Shown: positions 43,717 through 52,486 of the stretch, one piece after another | How positions within the stretch are numbered: the first letter of the stretch is position 1 | Layout: each line of letters begins with the position of its first letter | Assembly (NCBI GenBank): GCA_964350265.1 | Contig: CAYGJZ010000006.1 | Location: forward strand, 1 to 64,000 | Origin: BQJD01 sp964350265 | Lineage (GTDB): Bacteria > Pseudomonadota > Gammaproteobacteria > Arenicellales > CAJQKF01 | Direction of reading: 5' to 3' | Length of the DNA: 64,000 nt | Position numbers and translations under genes: made by a program | Notes under the pieces: generated by a model | What the model was told of the DNA's origin: nothing | The model's input: the letters and a program-made list of their open reading frames with translations, nothing else | The model's database searches: none

Positions 43717-46077
43717 TCAGGCGTCCTGTCCGGCCAGGAACAGCCAGGTCTCGACCACCGTGTCGGGGTTCAGGGAGACGCTCTCGATGCCCTGGTCCAT
43801 CAGCCAGCGGGCGAGGTCGGGGTGGTCGGAGGGGCCCTGGCCGCAGATGCCCACGTACTTGCCCGCCTCGCGGCAGGCGCCGATGGCCTGTGCCAGCAAT
43901 GCCTTCACCGCCGGGTCGCGCTCGTCGAACAGGTGGGAGATGACCCCGGAGTCGCGGTCCAGGCCGAGGGTGAGCTGGGTGAGGTCGTTGGAGCCGATGG
44001 AAAAGCCGTCGAAGAATTCGAGGAATTCCCGGGCCAGCAGGGCATTGGAGGGGATCTCGCACATCATGATCACCTTCAGCCCGTTCTCGCCGCGGGCCAG
44101 GCCGTTCTCGGCCAGCAGCTCGGTGACCTGGCGGGCTTCTTCCAGGGTGCGCACGAAGGGCACCATGAGCCAGACGTTGGTCAGCCCCATCTGGTCGCGG
44201 ACGTGGCGCAGCGCGCGGCATTCCAGCTCGAAGCACTCGCGAAACCCCGCGTCGATGTAGCGCGAGGCGCCGCGGAAGCCGAGCATGGGATTCTCCTCGT
44301 CCGGCTCGAACTGCGGCCCGCCGATCATGTTGGCGTACTCGTTGGACTTGAAGTCCGACAGCCGGATGATCACCGGCTGCGGCGAGAAGGCGGCGGCCAG
44401 GGTGGCGATGCCCTCGCCGAGGCGGTCGACGTAGAAGCGCACCGGGTCGTCGTAGCCGGTCATGGCCTGGTCGATGCGCCGGCGCACGTTCTCGTCCATC
44501 TCGGCGTAGCGCAGCGCGGCGCGTGGGTGAATGCCGATGGTGTTGTTGATGATGAATTCCAGCCGCGCCAGGCCGACGCCGAAGTTGGGCAGCCGGGCGA
44601 AGTCGAAGGCGCGCTCGGGGTTGCCGACGTTCATCATGATCTTGAACGGCAGCTCGGGCATGTCGTCCAGGGCCACGCGCTTGAGCTGGAAGGGCAGTTC
44701 GCCGTCGTAGACGTAGCCGGCATCGCCCTCGGCGCAGGACACGGTGACCATGGCGCCGTCGGCGATGCGCTGGGTGGCGTCGCCGCAGCCGACCACCGCG
44801 GGCACGCCGAGCTCGCGGGCGATGATGGCGGCATGGCAGGTGCGCCCGCCGCGGTTGGTGACGATGGCGCTGGCGCGCTTCATCACCGGTTCCCAGTCCG
44901 GGTCGGTCATGTCGGTGACCAGCACGTCGCCGGGCTCGACCCGGGCGAGGTGACTGATGTCGGGCACGATGCGCACCTTGCCGGCGCCGATGCGCTGGCC
45001 GATGGCACGGCCCTCGGCCAGCACGGTGCCGCGCCGGCCGAGCTCGAAGCGCTCCAGTACCTGGCCGTTGCCGCGGCTCTGCACGGTTTCCGGGCGGGCC
45101 TGGAGGATGTACAGGCGGCCGGTCTCGCCGTCCTTGCCCCACTCGATGTCCATCGGCCGACCGTAGTGCTGCTCGATGGTCACCGCCATCCGCGCCAGCG
45201 CGGTGACGTCGTCGTCGGTGAGGGCGTAGCGGCGGCGTTCCTCGTCGCTGGTGTCGATCACCGCCACCGGCTCGTCGCCGCCGTCGGCATAGACCATCTT
45301 GATCAGCTTCGAGCCCATGGAGCGCTTCAGGATGGCCGGCCGGTCCGCGGCCAGCGCCGGCTTGTAGACGTAGAACTCGTCCGGGTTCACCGAACCCTGC
45401 ACCACGCACTCGCCGAGGCCGAAGGAGGCGGTGATGAACACCGCCTGGTCGAAGCCGGACTCGGTGTCGAGGGTGAACATGACGCCGCTGGCGCCGATGT
45501 CGCTGCGCACCATGTGCTGGATGCCGGCGGACAGCGCCACCTCGGCGTGGGAAAAACCCTGGTGCACGCGGTAGGAAATGGCGCGGTCGTTGAACAGGGA
45601 GGCGAACACCCGGCGGATGGCCAGGAGCACCTGCTCGATGCCGCGCACGTTGAGGAAGGTTTCCTGCTGGCCGGCGAAGGAGGCCTCGGGCAGGTCTTCG
45701 GCGGTGGCCGAGGAGCGCACCGCCACCGCCACTTCGCCGCTCTCGCCGAGGGCGGCGTAGGCGGTGCGGATTTCCTCCTCCAGGTCGGCGGGCAGCGGCG
45801 CCTGCTCGACCCAGGTGCGGATTTCCCGGCCGGCGGCGGTCAGCGCCTCGACGTCGTCGACGTCGAGGTTGTCGAGCACGGCGTTGATGCGCTTGTCCAG
45901 GTCCTGGTGGGCGAGGCAGCGTCGGTAGGCATCCGCGGTGGTGGCAAAGCCCTTCGGCACCTCGATGCCCTGGCGGGACAGTGCGCTGATCATCTCGCCG
46001 AGCGAGGCATTCTTGCCGCCAACACGCGGCACGTCGGCCATGCCGAGATCGGCAAACCAGAGCAGATTTTCGTTCAT
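43717..46077 (-). CDS. ppsA: Phosphoenolpyruvate synthase (pyruvate, water dikinase)
   Basis: A 786-aa enzyme forming PEP from pyruvate and ATP. The N-terminal ATP-grasp domain has VGGKNASLGEMI and AVRSSATAEDLPEASFAGQQ. The phosphohistidine swivel domain has GGRTCHAAIIARELGVPAVV with catalytic His 415. The C-terminal PEP-utilising barrel has GSNDLTQLTLGLDRDS and GICGQGPSDHP. Length matches E. coli PpsA (792). It is divergent from the regulator gene ppsR. In an autotroph it supports gluconeogenic flow from pyruvate. Confidence 0.97.
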   Translation of the reverse strand: MNENLLWFADLGMADVPRVGGKNASLGEMISALSRQGIEVPKGFATTADAYRRCLAHQDLDKRINAVLDNLDVDDVEALTAAGREIRTWVEQAPLPADLEEEIRTAYAALGESGEVAVAVRSSATAEDLPEASFAGQQETFLNVRGIEQVLLAIRRVFASLFNDRAISYRVHQGFSHAEVALSAGIQHMVRSDIGASGVMFTLDTESGFDQAVFITASFGLGECVVQGSVNPDEFYVYKPALAADRPAILKRSMGSKLIKMVYADGGDEPVAVIDTSDEERRRYALTDDDVTALARMAVTIEQHYGRPMDIEWGKDGETGRLYILQARPETVQSRGNGQVLERFELGRRGTVLAEGRAIGQRIGAGKVRIVPDISHLARVEPGDVLVTDMTDPDWEPVMKRASAIVTNRGGRTCHAAIIARELGVPAVVGCGDATQRIADGAMVTVSCAEGDAGYVYDGELPFQLKRVALDDMPELPFKIMMNVGNPERAFDFARLPNFGVGLARLEFIINNTIGIHPRAALRYAEMDENVRRRIDQAMTGYDDPVRFYVDRLGEGIATLAAAFSPQPVIIRLSDFKSNEYANMIGGPQFEPDEENPMLGFRGASRYIDAGFRECFELECRALRHVRDQMGLTNVWLMVPFVRTLEEARQVTELLAENGLARGENGLKVIMMCEIPSNALLAREFLEFFDGFSIGSNDLTQLTLGLDRDSGVISHLFDERDPAVKALLAQAIGACREAGKYVGICGQGPSDHPDLARWLMDQGIESVSLNPDTVVETWLFLAGQDA

Positions 46078-46187
46078 TGTTCCCTAGATTCCACAGGAGA
46101 TGGACGGCGAGCGGGGGACGCGGGGCTGGTAGAATAGCCCCGGTCGCGGCCGCTGGGCCGTGCGCGCCTTCCCATCAGGATTGATCG

Positions 46188-47009
46188 ATGACCACCCGAC
46201 CCGTATTCGTGGTTTCCGACCGGACCGGCATTACCGCGGAGATGATGAGCCACAGCCTGCTGACGCAGTTCCCGAACGTGAAGTTCGACGTGGCCACGCT
46301 ACCCTTCGTGGACACGGATGATAAGGTCAGCGACGTGATTAGACAAATCAACCAGGCCGGGCTCGAGAGCGGATCGCGGCCGCTGGTGTTCACGACCTTC
46401 ATCGACGACAATCACCGCGGCCGCCTGACCGAGTGCGACGGCGTGCTGTTCGACCTGTTCGGCACCTTCCTCGACCCGCTGGAACAGGAGCTGGACCAGC
46501 AGTCCTCGCACAGCATCGGCGTTTCCCACGGCATCGTCGACCCGGTGCGCTACACCAACCGCATCGGCGCGGTGAACTACGCGGTGCACTGCGACGACGG
46601 TCTCAACGTGCGCGACTACGACAAGGCCCACGTCATCCTGGTGGGGGTCTCGCGGGCCGGGAAATCCCCGGTCAGCCTGTACCTGGCCATGCAGTTCGGG
46701 GTCTACTGCGCCAATTACCCGCTGACCGACGACGATCTCGAGCGCAGCGAGCTGGCGGCGGCACTGAAGCCGTGGCGGGAGAAGCTGTTCGGGCTCACCA
46801 TCCGGCCGGAGCGGCTGCAGCAGATTCGCCAGGAACGACGCAACAGTGGCAGTTATGCCAGCATGCAGCAGTGCCGCTACGAGGTGGCCCAGGGGGAAAA
46901 CATCTTCATGCACAACCACTTGCCCACCGCCGACACCACCTCGCTGTCGATCGAGGAGATTGCCAGCCGCATCATGCAGCAGATGCGCCTGAAGCGGGAT
47001 ATCTACTGA
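46188..47009 (+). CDS. ppsR: PEP synthase regulatory protein (kinase/pyrophosphorylase)
   Basis: A 273-aa bifunctional regulator (DUF299/PSRP) that inactivates PEP synthase by ADP-dependent phosphorylation and reactivates it by Pi-dependent dephosphorylation. The family start VVSDRTGITAEMMSHSLLTQ, the P-loop GVSRAGKS (153-160) and FGVYCANYPLTDDDL are diagnostic. It is divergent from its target ppsA with 110 bp between; a TAGAAT hexamer at 46130-46135 may be its -10. It overlaps rimO by one base. Confidence 0.95.
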   Translation: MTTRPVFVVSDRTGITAEMMSHSLLTQFPNVKFDVATLPFVDTDDKVSDVIRQINQAGLESGSRPLVFTTFIDDNHRGRLTECDGVLFDLFGTFLDPLEQELDQQSSHSIGVSHGIVDPVRYTNRIGAVNYAVHCDDGLNVRDYDKAHVILVGVSRAGKSPVSLYLAMQFGVYCANYPLTDDDLERSELAAALKPWREKLFGLTIRPERLQQIRQERRNSGSYASMQQCRYEVAQGENIFMHNHLPTADTTSLSIEEIASRIMQQMRLKRDIY

Positions 47010-48346
47010 TGAACGGCACGCGCTCCTCGGTCGGTTTCGTCAGCCTCGGCTGTCCCAAGGCGCTGGTGGACTCCGAGCGCATTCTCACCCGGCTGCGGGC
47101 GGAGGGATACGAGGTCTCCGGCAGCTACGACGATGCCGACGTGGTGGTGGTCAATACCTGCGGTTTCATCGAATCCGCGGTGGCCGAGTCCCTCGATGCC
47201 ATCGGCGAGGCCATGGCGGAGAACGGTCGCGTGGTGGTCACCGGCTGCCTCGGCGCGCGGGCCGGGGAAATCCGCGAGCGGTTCCCCGACGTGCTGTCCA
47301 TCTCCGGTCCGCAGGCCTACGACTCGGTGATGGACGCCATCCACCGGGCCTCGCCGCCACCCCACGACCCGTTCACCAGCCTGATTCCCCCGGGCGGCAT
47401 CAAGCTCACCCCGCGGCACTATGCCTACCTGAAGATCGCCGAGGGCTGCAACCACAAGTGTACCTTCTGCATCATCCCGTCGATGCGCGGCACACTGGCC
47501 AGCCGTCCCGCCGACGAGGTGCTCATCGAGGCAGGCCGGCTGGTGGATGCCGGGGTGCGCGAACTGCTGGTCATTTCCCAGGACACCAGCGCCTACGGCG
47601 CCGACCTGCGCTACCGCACGGTGGTCCACCAGGGTCGCGAGGTGGAAACCCGCCTGCCGTCGCTGGCCCGCGAACTGGGCCGGCTGGGGGCCTGGGTGCG
47701 ACTGCACTACGTCTACCCCTATCCGAACGTCGACCAGCTGGTGCCGCTGATGGCCGAGGGCGTGGTGCTGCCCTATCTGGACGTGCCCCTGCAGCATGCC
47801 GCGCCGCGCATCCTCAAGGCCATGCGCCGCCCGGCCAATGCCGAGAACAGTCTCGAGCGCATACGCCGCTGGCGCGAGGTCTGCCCGGACATTGCCCTGC
47901 GCAGCAGTTTCATCGTCGGCTTCCCCGGCGAGACCGAGGCGGATTTCCAGGTGCTGCTCGACTTCCTCGCCGAGGCGCGGCTGGACCGGGTCGGCGCCTT
48001 CGAGTATTCGCCGGTGGAGGGGGCCGCGGCCAACGACCTGCCCGGCGCGGTGGCCGACGAGGTGCGCGCCGAACGCTACCAGCGGCTGATGGCGCTGGCC
48101 GCCGATATTTCCGCCGAACGCCTGCGTGGGCGCGTCGGGCGGCGGGAAACGGTGCTGGTGGACGAGGTGGTGGAAACCGACACGGTGGTCGCGCGCAGCT
48201 ATGCCGACGCACCGGAAATCGACGGCCTGGTCTACATGGACTGGTTCGAAGGCGTCGCCGCGGGGGACATGATCGAGGTGGAGATCATCGCCGCGGACGA
48301 GCACGACCTGGTGGCCAGGCCCCTGGCCGAAGCCGGCCGGGCCTAG
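47009..48346 (+). CDS. rimO: Ribosomal protein S12 methylthiotransferase RimO
   Basis: A 445-aa radical SAM methylthiotransferase modifying an aspartate of S12. The N-terminal UPF0004 domain has SLGCPKALVDSE, VVVNTCGFIESA and VTGCLGARAGEI with the three auxiliary-cluster cysteines. The radical SAM motif is CNHKCTFC (C147, C151, C154). A C-terminal TRAM domain includes VLVDEVVETDTVVARSYADA. It starts within the ppsR stop (TGATG). Confidence 0.96.
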   Translation: MNGTRSSVGFVSLGCPKALVDSERILTRLRAEGYEVSGSYDDADVVVVNTCGFIESAVAESLDAIGEAMAENGRVVVTGCLGARAGEIRERFPDVLSISGPQAYDSVMDAIHRASPPPHDPFTSLIPPGGIKLTPRHYAYLKIAEGCNHKCTFCIIPSMRGTLASRPADEVLIEAGRLVDAGVRELLVISQDTSAYGADLRYRTVVHQGREVETRLPSLARELGRLGAWVRLHYVYPYPNVDQLVPLMAEGVVLPYLDVPLQHAAPRILKAMRRPANAENSLERIRRWREVCPDIALRSSFIVGFPGETEADFQVLLDFLAEARLDRVGAFEYSPVEGAAANDLPGAVADEVRAERYQRLMALAADISAERLRGRVGRRETVLVDEVVETDTVVARSYADAPEIDGLVYMDWFEGVAAGDMIEVEIIAADEHDLVARPLAEAGRA

Positions 48347-48528
48347 TAGACGAAGCGCTTCAGTGCCGGGTCGATGCGCACCGGCTGTTCGCGGCGCTTG
48401 AACAGCTGGTAGACGACGGCAGCGGCACTGCGCGGCACGATGGCATTCGGAGCGGCGTCGACCGGTGCTTGCCGGTCGTCGTGTCCGGACGATGCCTTGT
48501 CGTCGATGGCGTGGTGATTCTTGTTCAT
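48343..48528 (-). CDS. Possible 61-aa protein
   Basis: A short frame with a polar N-terminal half (MNKNHHAIDDKASSGHDDRQ) and a basic C-terminal half (VVYQLFKRREQPVRIDPALK). It overlaps the rimO stop by a few bases in convergent orientation. A good ribosome-binding site is not obvious, and the frame stays open further upstream, antisense to prfC. I keep it because its C-terminus looks like a real small-protein sequence with few shadow-like low-complexity runs. Low confidence. Confidence 0.38.
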   Translation of the reverse strand: MNKNHHAIDDKASSGHDDRQAPVDAAPNAIVPRSAAAVVYQLFKRREQPVRIDPALKRFVY

Positions 48529-48689
48529 GGTGTTTCGCGACCTCGAGTGATCCCCATCCCCGCGAAGAGTGGGCCTGGCATGTGCCTGGGCCATTTCGCC
48601 ACGCATTGTAGCGCCCGCCGGATCGCCGGGAATACTGGCGGGCGGGAAAAACCACGAAAATGCCACTAGTGTTGGTGTCGCCGCCGCCC

Positions 48690-48717
48690 TTGGAGCGGAG
48701 CGGGAATCCGCTATAAT
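48690..48717 (+). promoter_or_regulatory. Sigma70-type promoter of prfC
   Basis: TTGGAG (48690-48695), a 16-bp spacer and a perfect TATAAT (48712-48717) lie 33 bp before the prfC ATG. Confidence 0.55.
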
Positions 48718-48750
48718 CCGCGCCCCGCACCGATCCCGCCCAACGAGGTC

Positions 48751-50331
48751 ATGTCCCAGCTTTCCGACGCCATTGCCGCCCGCCGCACCTTCGCCATCAT
48801 CTCCCACCCCGACGCCGGCAAGACCACGCTCACCGAGCGCCTGCTGCAGTACGGCGGGGCGATCCAGCTTGCCGGCACCGTGAAGGCGCGCAAGAGCGGT
48901 CGCTACGCCACCTCGGACTGGATGGAACTGGAGAAGGAGCGCGGCATCTCGGTGACCTCCTCGGTGATGCAGTTTCCCTACAAGGGGCGGGTGTTCAACC
49001 TGCTCGACACCCCCGGTCACGCGGATTTTTCCGAGGACACCTACCGCACCCTGACCGCGGTGGACTCGGCGCTGATGGTCATCGACGTGGCCAAGGGCGT
49101 GGAGGAGCGCACCATCAAGCTGATGGAGGTCTGCCGATTGCGGGACACGCCGATCATGACCTTCATCAACAAGCTTGACCGCGAAGGGCGCGAGCCGGTG
49201 GAACTGCTCGACGAGGTCGAGGAGGTGCTCGGCATCGAGTGCGCGCCGATGACCTGGCCGGTGGGCATGGGCAAGAGCTTCCGCGGCATCTACCGGATGT
49301 TCGACGACCGCGTCTGCCTGTATGCCGAGCGCAACCGCGCCCTCGACGAGGACCTCGTCATCGAGGGACTCGACCACCCCGAGCTGGCCCGTCATGTCGG
49401 CGACGATGCCGCCGAGGCCCTGCGCGAGGAGATCGAGCTGGTGCGCGGCGCCAGCCATGCCTTCGACCTCGCCGCCTACCGCGCCGGCACGCAGACCCCG
49501 GTGTACTTCGGCTCGGCGCTGAACCGGCTCGGCACCGACGAGTTGATGGACGGCTTCGCCACCCATGCGCCGCCGCCGCGTCCGCGCGCCACCGAGAGCC
49601 GCGAGGTGTCTGCCGACGAGGAAGCGGTGACCGGCCTGGTGTTCAAGATCCAGGCCAACATGGATCCCGCCCACCACGACCGCATTGCCTTCATGCGCAT
49701 CATCTCCGGGCGCTTCACCCGTGGCATGAAGCTGCGCCACGTGCGCGCCGGGCGAACGCTGACCATTCACAATGCCATCCAGTTCATGGCGTCGCGGCGG
49801 GAGAATGCCGAGGACGCCTATGCCGGGGACATTCTCGGCCTGCACAACCACGGTACCATCCAGATCGGCGACACCTTCACCGAGGGCGAGGTGCTCAAGT
49901 TCATCGGCGTGCCGAGCTTCGCCCCGGAACTGTTCCGCCGCGTGCGCCTGCGTGACCCGCTGCGCGCCAAGGCGTTGCACAAGGGACTGGTGCAGCTCAG
50001 CGAGGAGGGGGCCACCCAGGTGTTCAAGCCCCGCCTGGGCAACGAACTGGTGCTCGGCGCGGTGGGCATCCTGCAGTTCGACGTGGTCGCCCACCGCCTG
50101 CACCACGAGTACGGCGTGGAATGCGCCTTCGAGGGCGTGCAGGTGGCCACCGCCCGCTGGGTGTCCAGCGACAACGCTGCCAAGCTGGCCGAGTTCGAGC
50201 GGCGCAACGAAATCAACCTCGCCGACGACGGTGCCGGGGTGCTCGCCTACCTGGCGCCGAACCTGGCCAACCTGCGCCTGACCCAGGAGCGCTGGCCCGA
50301 CATCCAGTTCAGCGCCACCCGCGAGCTGTAG
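48751..50331 (+). CDS. prfC: Peptide chain release factor 3
   Basis: A 526-aa translational GTPase that recycles RF1/RF2. G1 is HPDAGKTT (19-26), with ERGISVTSSVMQF in switch I, LLDTPGHADFSEDT as G3 and FINKLDREGREP as G4. The RF3-specific C-terminal domain includes LGAVGILQFDVVAHRLHHEY and WPDIQFSATREL. Length is the family norm (527-529). Confidence 0.97.
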   Translation: MSQLSDAIAARRTFAIISHPDAGKTTLTERLLQYGGAIQLAGTVKARKSGRYATSDWMELEKERGISVTSSVMQFPYKGRVFNLLDTPGHADFSEDTYRTLTAVDSALMVIDVAKGVEERTIKLMEVCRLRDTPIMTFINKLDREGREPVELLDEVEEVLGIECAPMTWPVGMGKSFRGIYRMFDDRVCLYAERNRALDEDLVIEGLDHPELARHVGDDAAEALREEIELVRGASHAFDLAAYRAGTQTPVYFGSALNRLGTDELMDGFATHAPPPRPRATESREVSADEEAVTGLVFKIQANMDPAHHDRIAFMRIISGRFTRGMKLRHVRAGRTLTIHNAIQFMASRRENAEDAYAGDILGLHNHGTIQIGDTFTEGEVLKFIGVPSFAPELFRRVRLRDPLRAKALHKGLVQLSEEGATQVFKPRLGNELVLGAVGILQFDVVAHRLHHEYGVECAFEGVQVATARWVSSDNAAKLAEFERRNEINLADDGAGVLAYLAPNLANLRLTQERWPDIQFSATREL

Positions 50332-50579
50332 CCCGAGCCGCTCGGCGCGGATAGGTCAAGTATTTGAAAAGTAAAGTAAGTTTTGTTTTTCTGTGAGGTC
50401 GAGGACCGGCCTTTTTCACATCGCGGTGGGTGTGAAACCTTACACTTGTGCAAAACTTATGGCGAAATCCTGTCCAAACCGGGATAATGCGCGCGCGTAA
50501 AACTTCACCAACGGTCTGGGAATCCAGTTTCTGGGGGATCGGATTGCCCAACCCAGCGCCGCCAAGAAGGCTGTAACCG
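50332..50579. other. AT-richer leader before the SleB-like hydrolase gene
   Basis: 248 bp with an AT-rich first part and a perfect inverted repeat TTTCACA-N10-TGTGAAA (50414-50437). A GATAAT hexamer (50483-50488) may be a -10; no matching -35 is clear. The following stretch of about 90 nt has small complementary segments (CTGG-GAAT-CCAG) but matches no riboswitch class I can name. Confidence 0.4.
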
Positions 50580-51059
50580 ATGCACAAACTCAAAGCTTTG
50601 GGGCACCGCGTCGTCCGTGCGTTTGCCCTGCCCGTCGCTGCCGTCCTCGGCATGGCCGCCCTCTGGCCCGCCCAGACCGTGGCGCTGGAAAAAACCGAGC
50701 TGGGATGCCTGGCCATGAACATCTACCACGAGGCCCGCGGCGAGTCCCGCCAGGGACAGCTCGCGGTGGCCGCGGTGACGCTGAACCGCGTGCGCGACGC
50801 GCGTTTCCCCGACTCGGTCTGCGCGGTGGTCTGGCAGCCGTACCAGTTCAGCTGGACCCACACCCTGCGCAGCTACTTCCCCACCGACATGGCGGCATGG
50901 AAGCGCTCGATGAAGATCGCCGAATCCTCCCTTGCCAAGGATGTGGTGGCCGAATACGATAACTTGCTGTACTACCACAGCAAGCAGGTCAGGCCCCGCT
51001 GGAGCCGGGAAAAGCGGTTCGTCGCCCGGGTCGGCAGCCACCTGTTCTATTCCAGCTGA
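50580..51059 (+). CDS. SleB-like cell wall hydrolase
   Basis: A 159-aa protein with an N-terminal signal peptide or anchor (RVVRAFALPVAAVLGMAALW) followed by a hydrolase_2-type (PF07486) domain. The catalytic Glu context is MNIYHEARGES, followed by QLAVAAVTLNRVRDARFP and the late YYHSKQVRPRWS. In the family it hydrolyses peptidoglycan glycan strands; the best-known member acts in spore germination, but Gram-negative homologues are common and this organism need not sporulate. Confidence 0.88.
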   Translation: MHKLKALGHRVVRAFALPVAAVLGMAALWPAQTVALEKTELGCLAMNIYHEARGESRQGQLAVAAVTLNRVRDARFPDSVCAVVWQPYQFSWTHTLRSYFPTDMAAWKRSMKIAESSLAKDVVAEYDNLLYYHSKQVRPRWSREKRFVARVGSHLFYSS

Positions 51060-51147
51060 GCGACTTCGTCCGGATTCTCCGCGTGGCAGGATCACCCGGC
51101 AGTCGCCGGGTACACCCATCCTGACCAACCTGACCGGAGACCACACC

Positions 51148-51459
51148 ATGCATTCCGTGCTGAAGACCCTCATCGGCGGCGTTCTTGTCGCCGTTCCCGC
51201 GCTGGCCATGGCCGATGCCCAGACCGACTACCAGTCGTCCTGCTTCGCCTGCCACGACACCGGTGTTGCCGGCTCGCCCAAGCTTGGCGACACCGAGAAC
51301 TGGGCGCCGCGCATTGCCCAGGGCACGGACACCCTGTACAAGCACGCCATCGAGGGCTACCAGGGCAAGGCCGGCTACATGCCGCCGCGTGGCGGCTCGA
51401 CCCTGAGCGACGAGGCGATTCGCGCCGTGGTCGACTACATGGTATCGAAGTCGCAGTGA
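51148..51459 (+). CDS. Cytochrome c5-type monohaem cytochrome
   Basis: A 103-aa periplasmic cytochrome. A signal peptide (VLKTLIGGVLVAVPALAMA) is followed by the haem motif CFACH (C32-H36) and a likely Met ligand in GYMPPRGG. The C-terminal DEAIRAVVDYMVSKSQ is typical of the c5 family. It could carry electrons from sulfur oxidation to a terminal oxidase, but no partner is encoded next to it. A TGACCGGAG ribosome-binding region precedes the ATG. Confidence 0.9.
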   Translation: MHSVLKTLIGGVLVAVPALAMADAQTDYQSSCFACHDTGVAGSPKLGDTENWAPRIAQGTDTLYKHAIEGYQGKAGYMPPRGGSTLSDEAIRAVVDYMVSKSQ

Positions 51460-51482
51460 ATACCCTCGCCAGGGGCGCGGAC

Positions 51483-51508
51483 AAGGCCGGGCAATGCCCG
51501 GCCTTTTT
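51483..51508 (+). terminator. Intrinsic terminator after the cytochrome gene
   Basis: AAGGCCGGGC-AAT-GCCCGGCCTT, a perfect 10-bp stem with a 3-nt loop followed by T residues, 23 bp after the cytochrome stop and just before gluQ. Confidence 0.9.
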
Positions 51509-51523
51509 CGTCGTCCGCCGGGC

Positions 51524-52486
51524 ATGACCATCCGCGGGCGTTTCGCGCCGAGTCCCACCGGGCCGCTGCACCTGGGCAACCTGCAGACCGCGCTGGCGGC
51601 CTGGCTGCAGGTTCGCCTCGAGGGCGGCGAATTCGTGCTGCGCATCGAGGATCTCGATCGTGATCGCTGCCAGTCACGCTACGTGGACAGCATCGTCGAC
51701 GACCTGCGCTGGCTGGGCCTGCACTGGGAGCTGGGCCCGGGTCGTGGCCCCCGCTCGGACTGGTTGCAGGGCGAGCGTGATCACCACTACCGCCAGGCGC
51801 TGTCCACCCTGGCCGCGGCCGGGCACCTGTTCCCCTGCACCTGTTCCCGGCGGGAGCTGAACGACGTCGCCAGCGCGCCGCATGGCCCCCTCGGCACCGT
51901 CTATCCCGGCACCTGCCGAGGCCGGGTGCTGTCGCCCGGCGAGGATTTCGCTGCCCGCCCAAGGGACCACGCCCTGCGCCTGCGCGTGGACGGCGGCTGG
52001 ATGATCCTTGAGGACGTGGTGCGCGGCCCGATGCGGCTCGGCATGGCCGACGAGGTCGGCGACTTCGTGGTCCTGCGCCGGGACGGCGCCTTCGCCTACC
52101 ACCTCGCGGTGGTGGTGGACGACATCGCCATGGGCATCACCGACGTGCTGCGCGGCGAGGACCTGGCATGGTCATCGTTTCCCCAGCGGCTGCTCTACGA
52201 CCGGCTCGGCGGGTCGCCGCCGCGCTACTGGCACGTGCCGTTGCGTCGGGACGAGGCCGGCCAGCGCATGGCCAAGCGTCGGGGCGGGGAGACCCTGGCG
52301 CGCCTGCGCGCAGCGGGGCAGGGGCCGGAGTCGGTGCTTGGCCGGCTCGCCTTCGACCTCGGCCTGGTCGACGCACCCGGGCCGGTTTCCCTCGGCGAGC
52401 TGCTCAGCGGCCTCGACCCGGCCAGCTTTGCCGGACGACTGCGCCAAGGCCGGGACGGCATGCGACCGGATCGGAGCGGACGCTAG
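51524..52486 (+). CDS. gluQ: Glutamyl-Q tRNA(Asp) synthetase
   Basis: A 320-aa truncated GluRS-like enzyme that attaches glutamate to queuosine 34 of tRNA-Asp. It has the catalytic start RFAPSPTGPLHLGNLQTALA and IEDLDRDRCQSRY, but no anticodon-binding domain. The zinc site is visible: C105-x-C107, Y127 and C131 (CTCSRRE, YPGTCRG). The KMSKS-like loop is MAKRRGGE. ATG 51524 is preferred over 51494 because it starts at the usual MTIRGRFAPSP. Confidence 0.94.
   Translation: MTIRGRFAPSPTGPLHLGNLQTALAAWLQVRLEGGEFVLRIEDLDRDRCQSRYVDSIVDDLRWLGLHWELGPGRGPRSDWLQGERDHHYRQALSTLAAAGHLFPCTCSRRELNDVASAPHGPLGTVYPGTCRGRVLSPGEDFAARPRDHALRLRVDGGWMILEDVVRGPMRLGMADEVGDFVVLRRDGAFAYHLAVVVDDIAMGITDVLRGEDLAWSSFPQRLLYDRLGGSPPRYWHVPLRRDEAGQRMAKRRGGETLARLRAAGQGPESVLGRLAFDLGLVDAPGPVSLGELLSGLDPASFAGRLRQGRDGMRPDRSGR

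Noticed and set aside
43822..46137. A 771-codon plus-strand frame opposite ppsA
   Set aside because: The ppsA protein on the minus strand has complete family motifs; the opposite frame is a shadow rich in His, Gly and Val.
48529..50106. Upstream part of the minus-strand frame opposite prfC
   Set aside because: It is antisense to a clear RF3 gene. Only the last 61 codons, outside prfC, are kept, and only at low confidence.
50397..50416. Possible terminator of prfC (GGTC-GAG-GACC followed by GGCCTTTTT)
   Set aside because: The stem is only 4 bp and is separated from the T run, so it is too weak to call.
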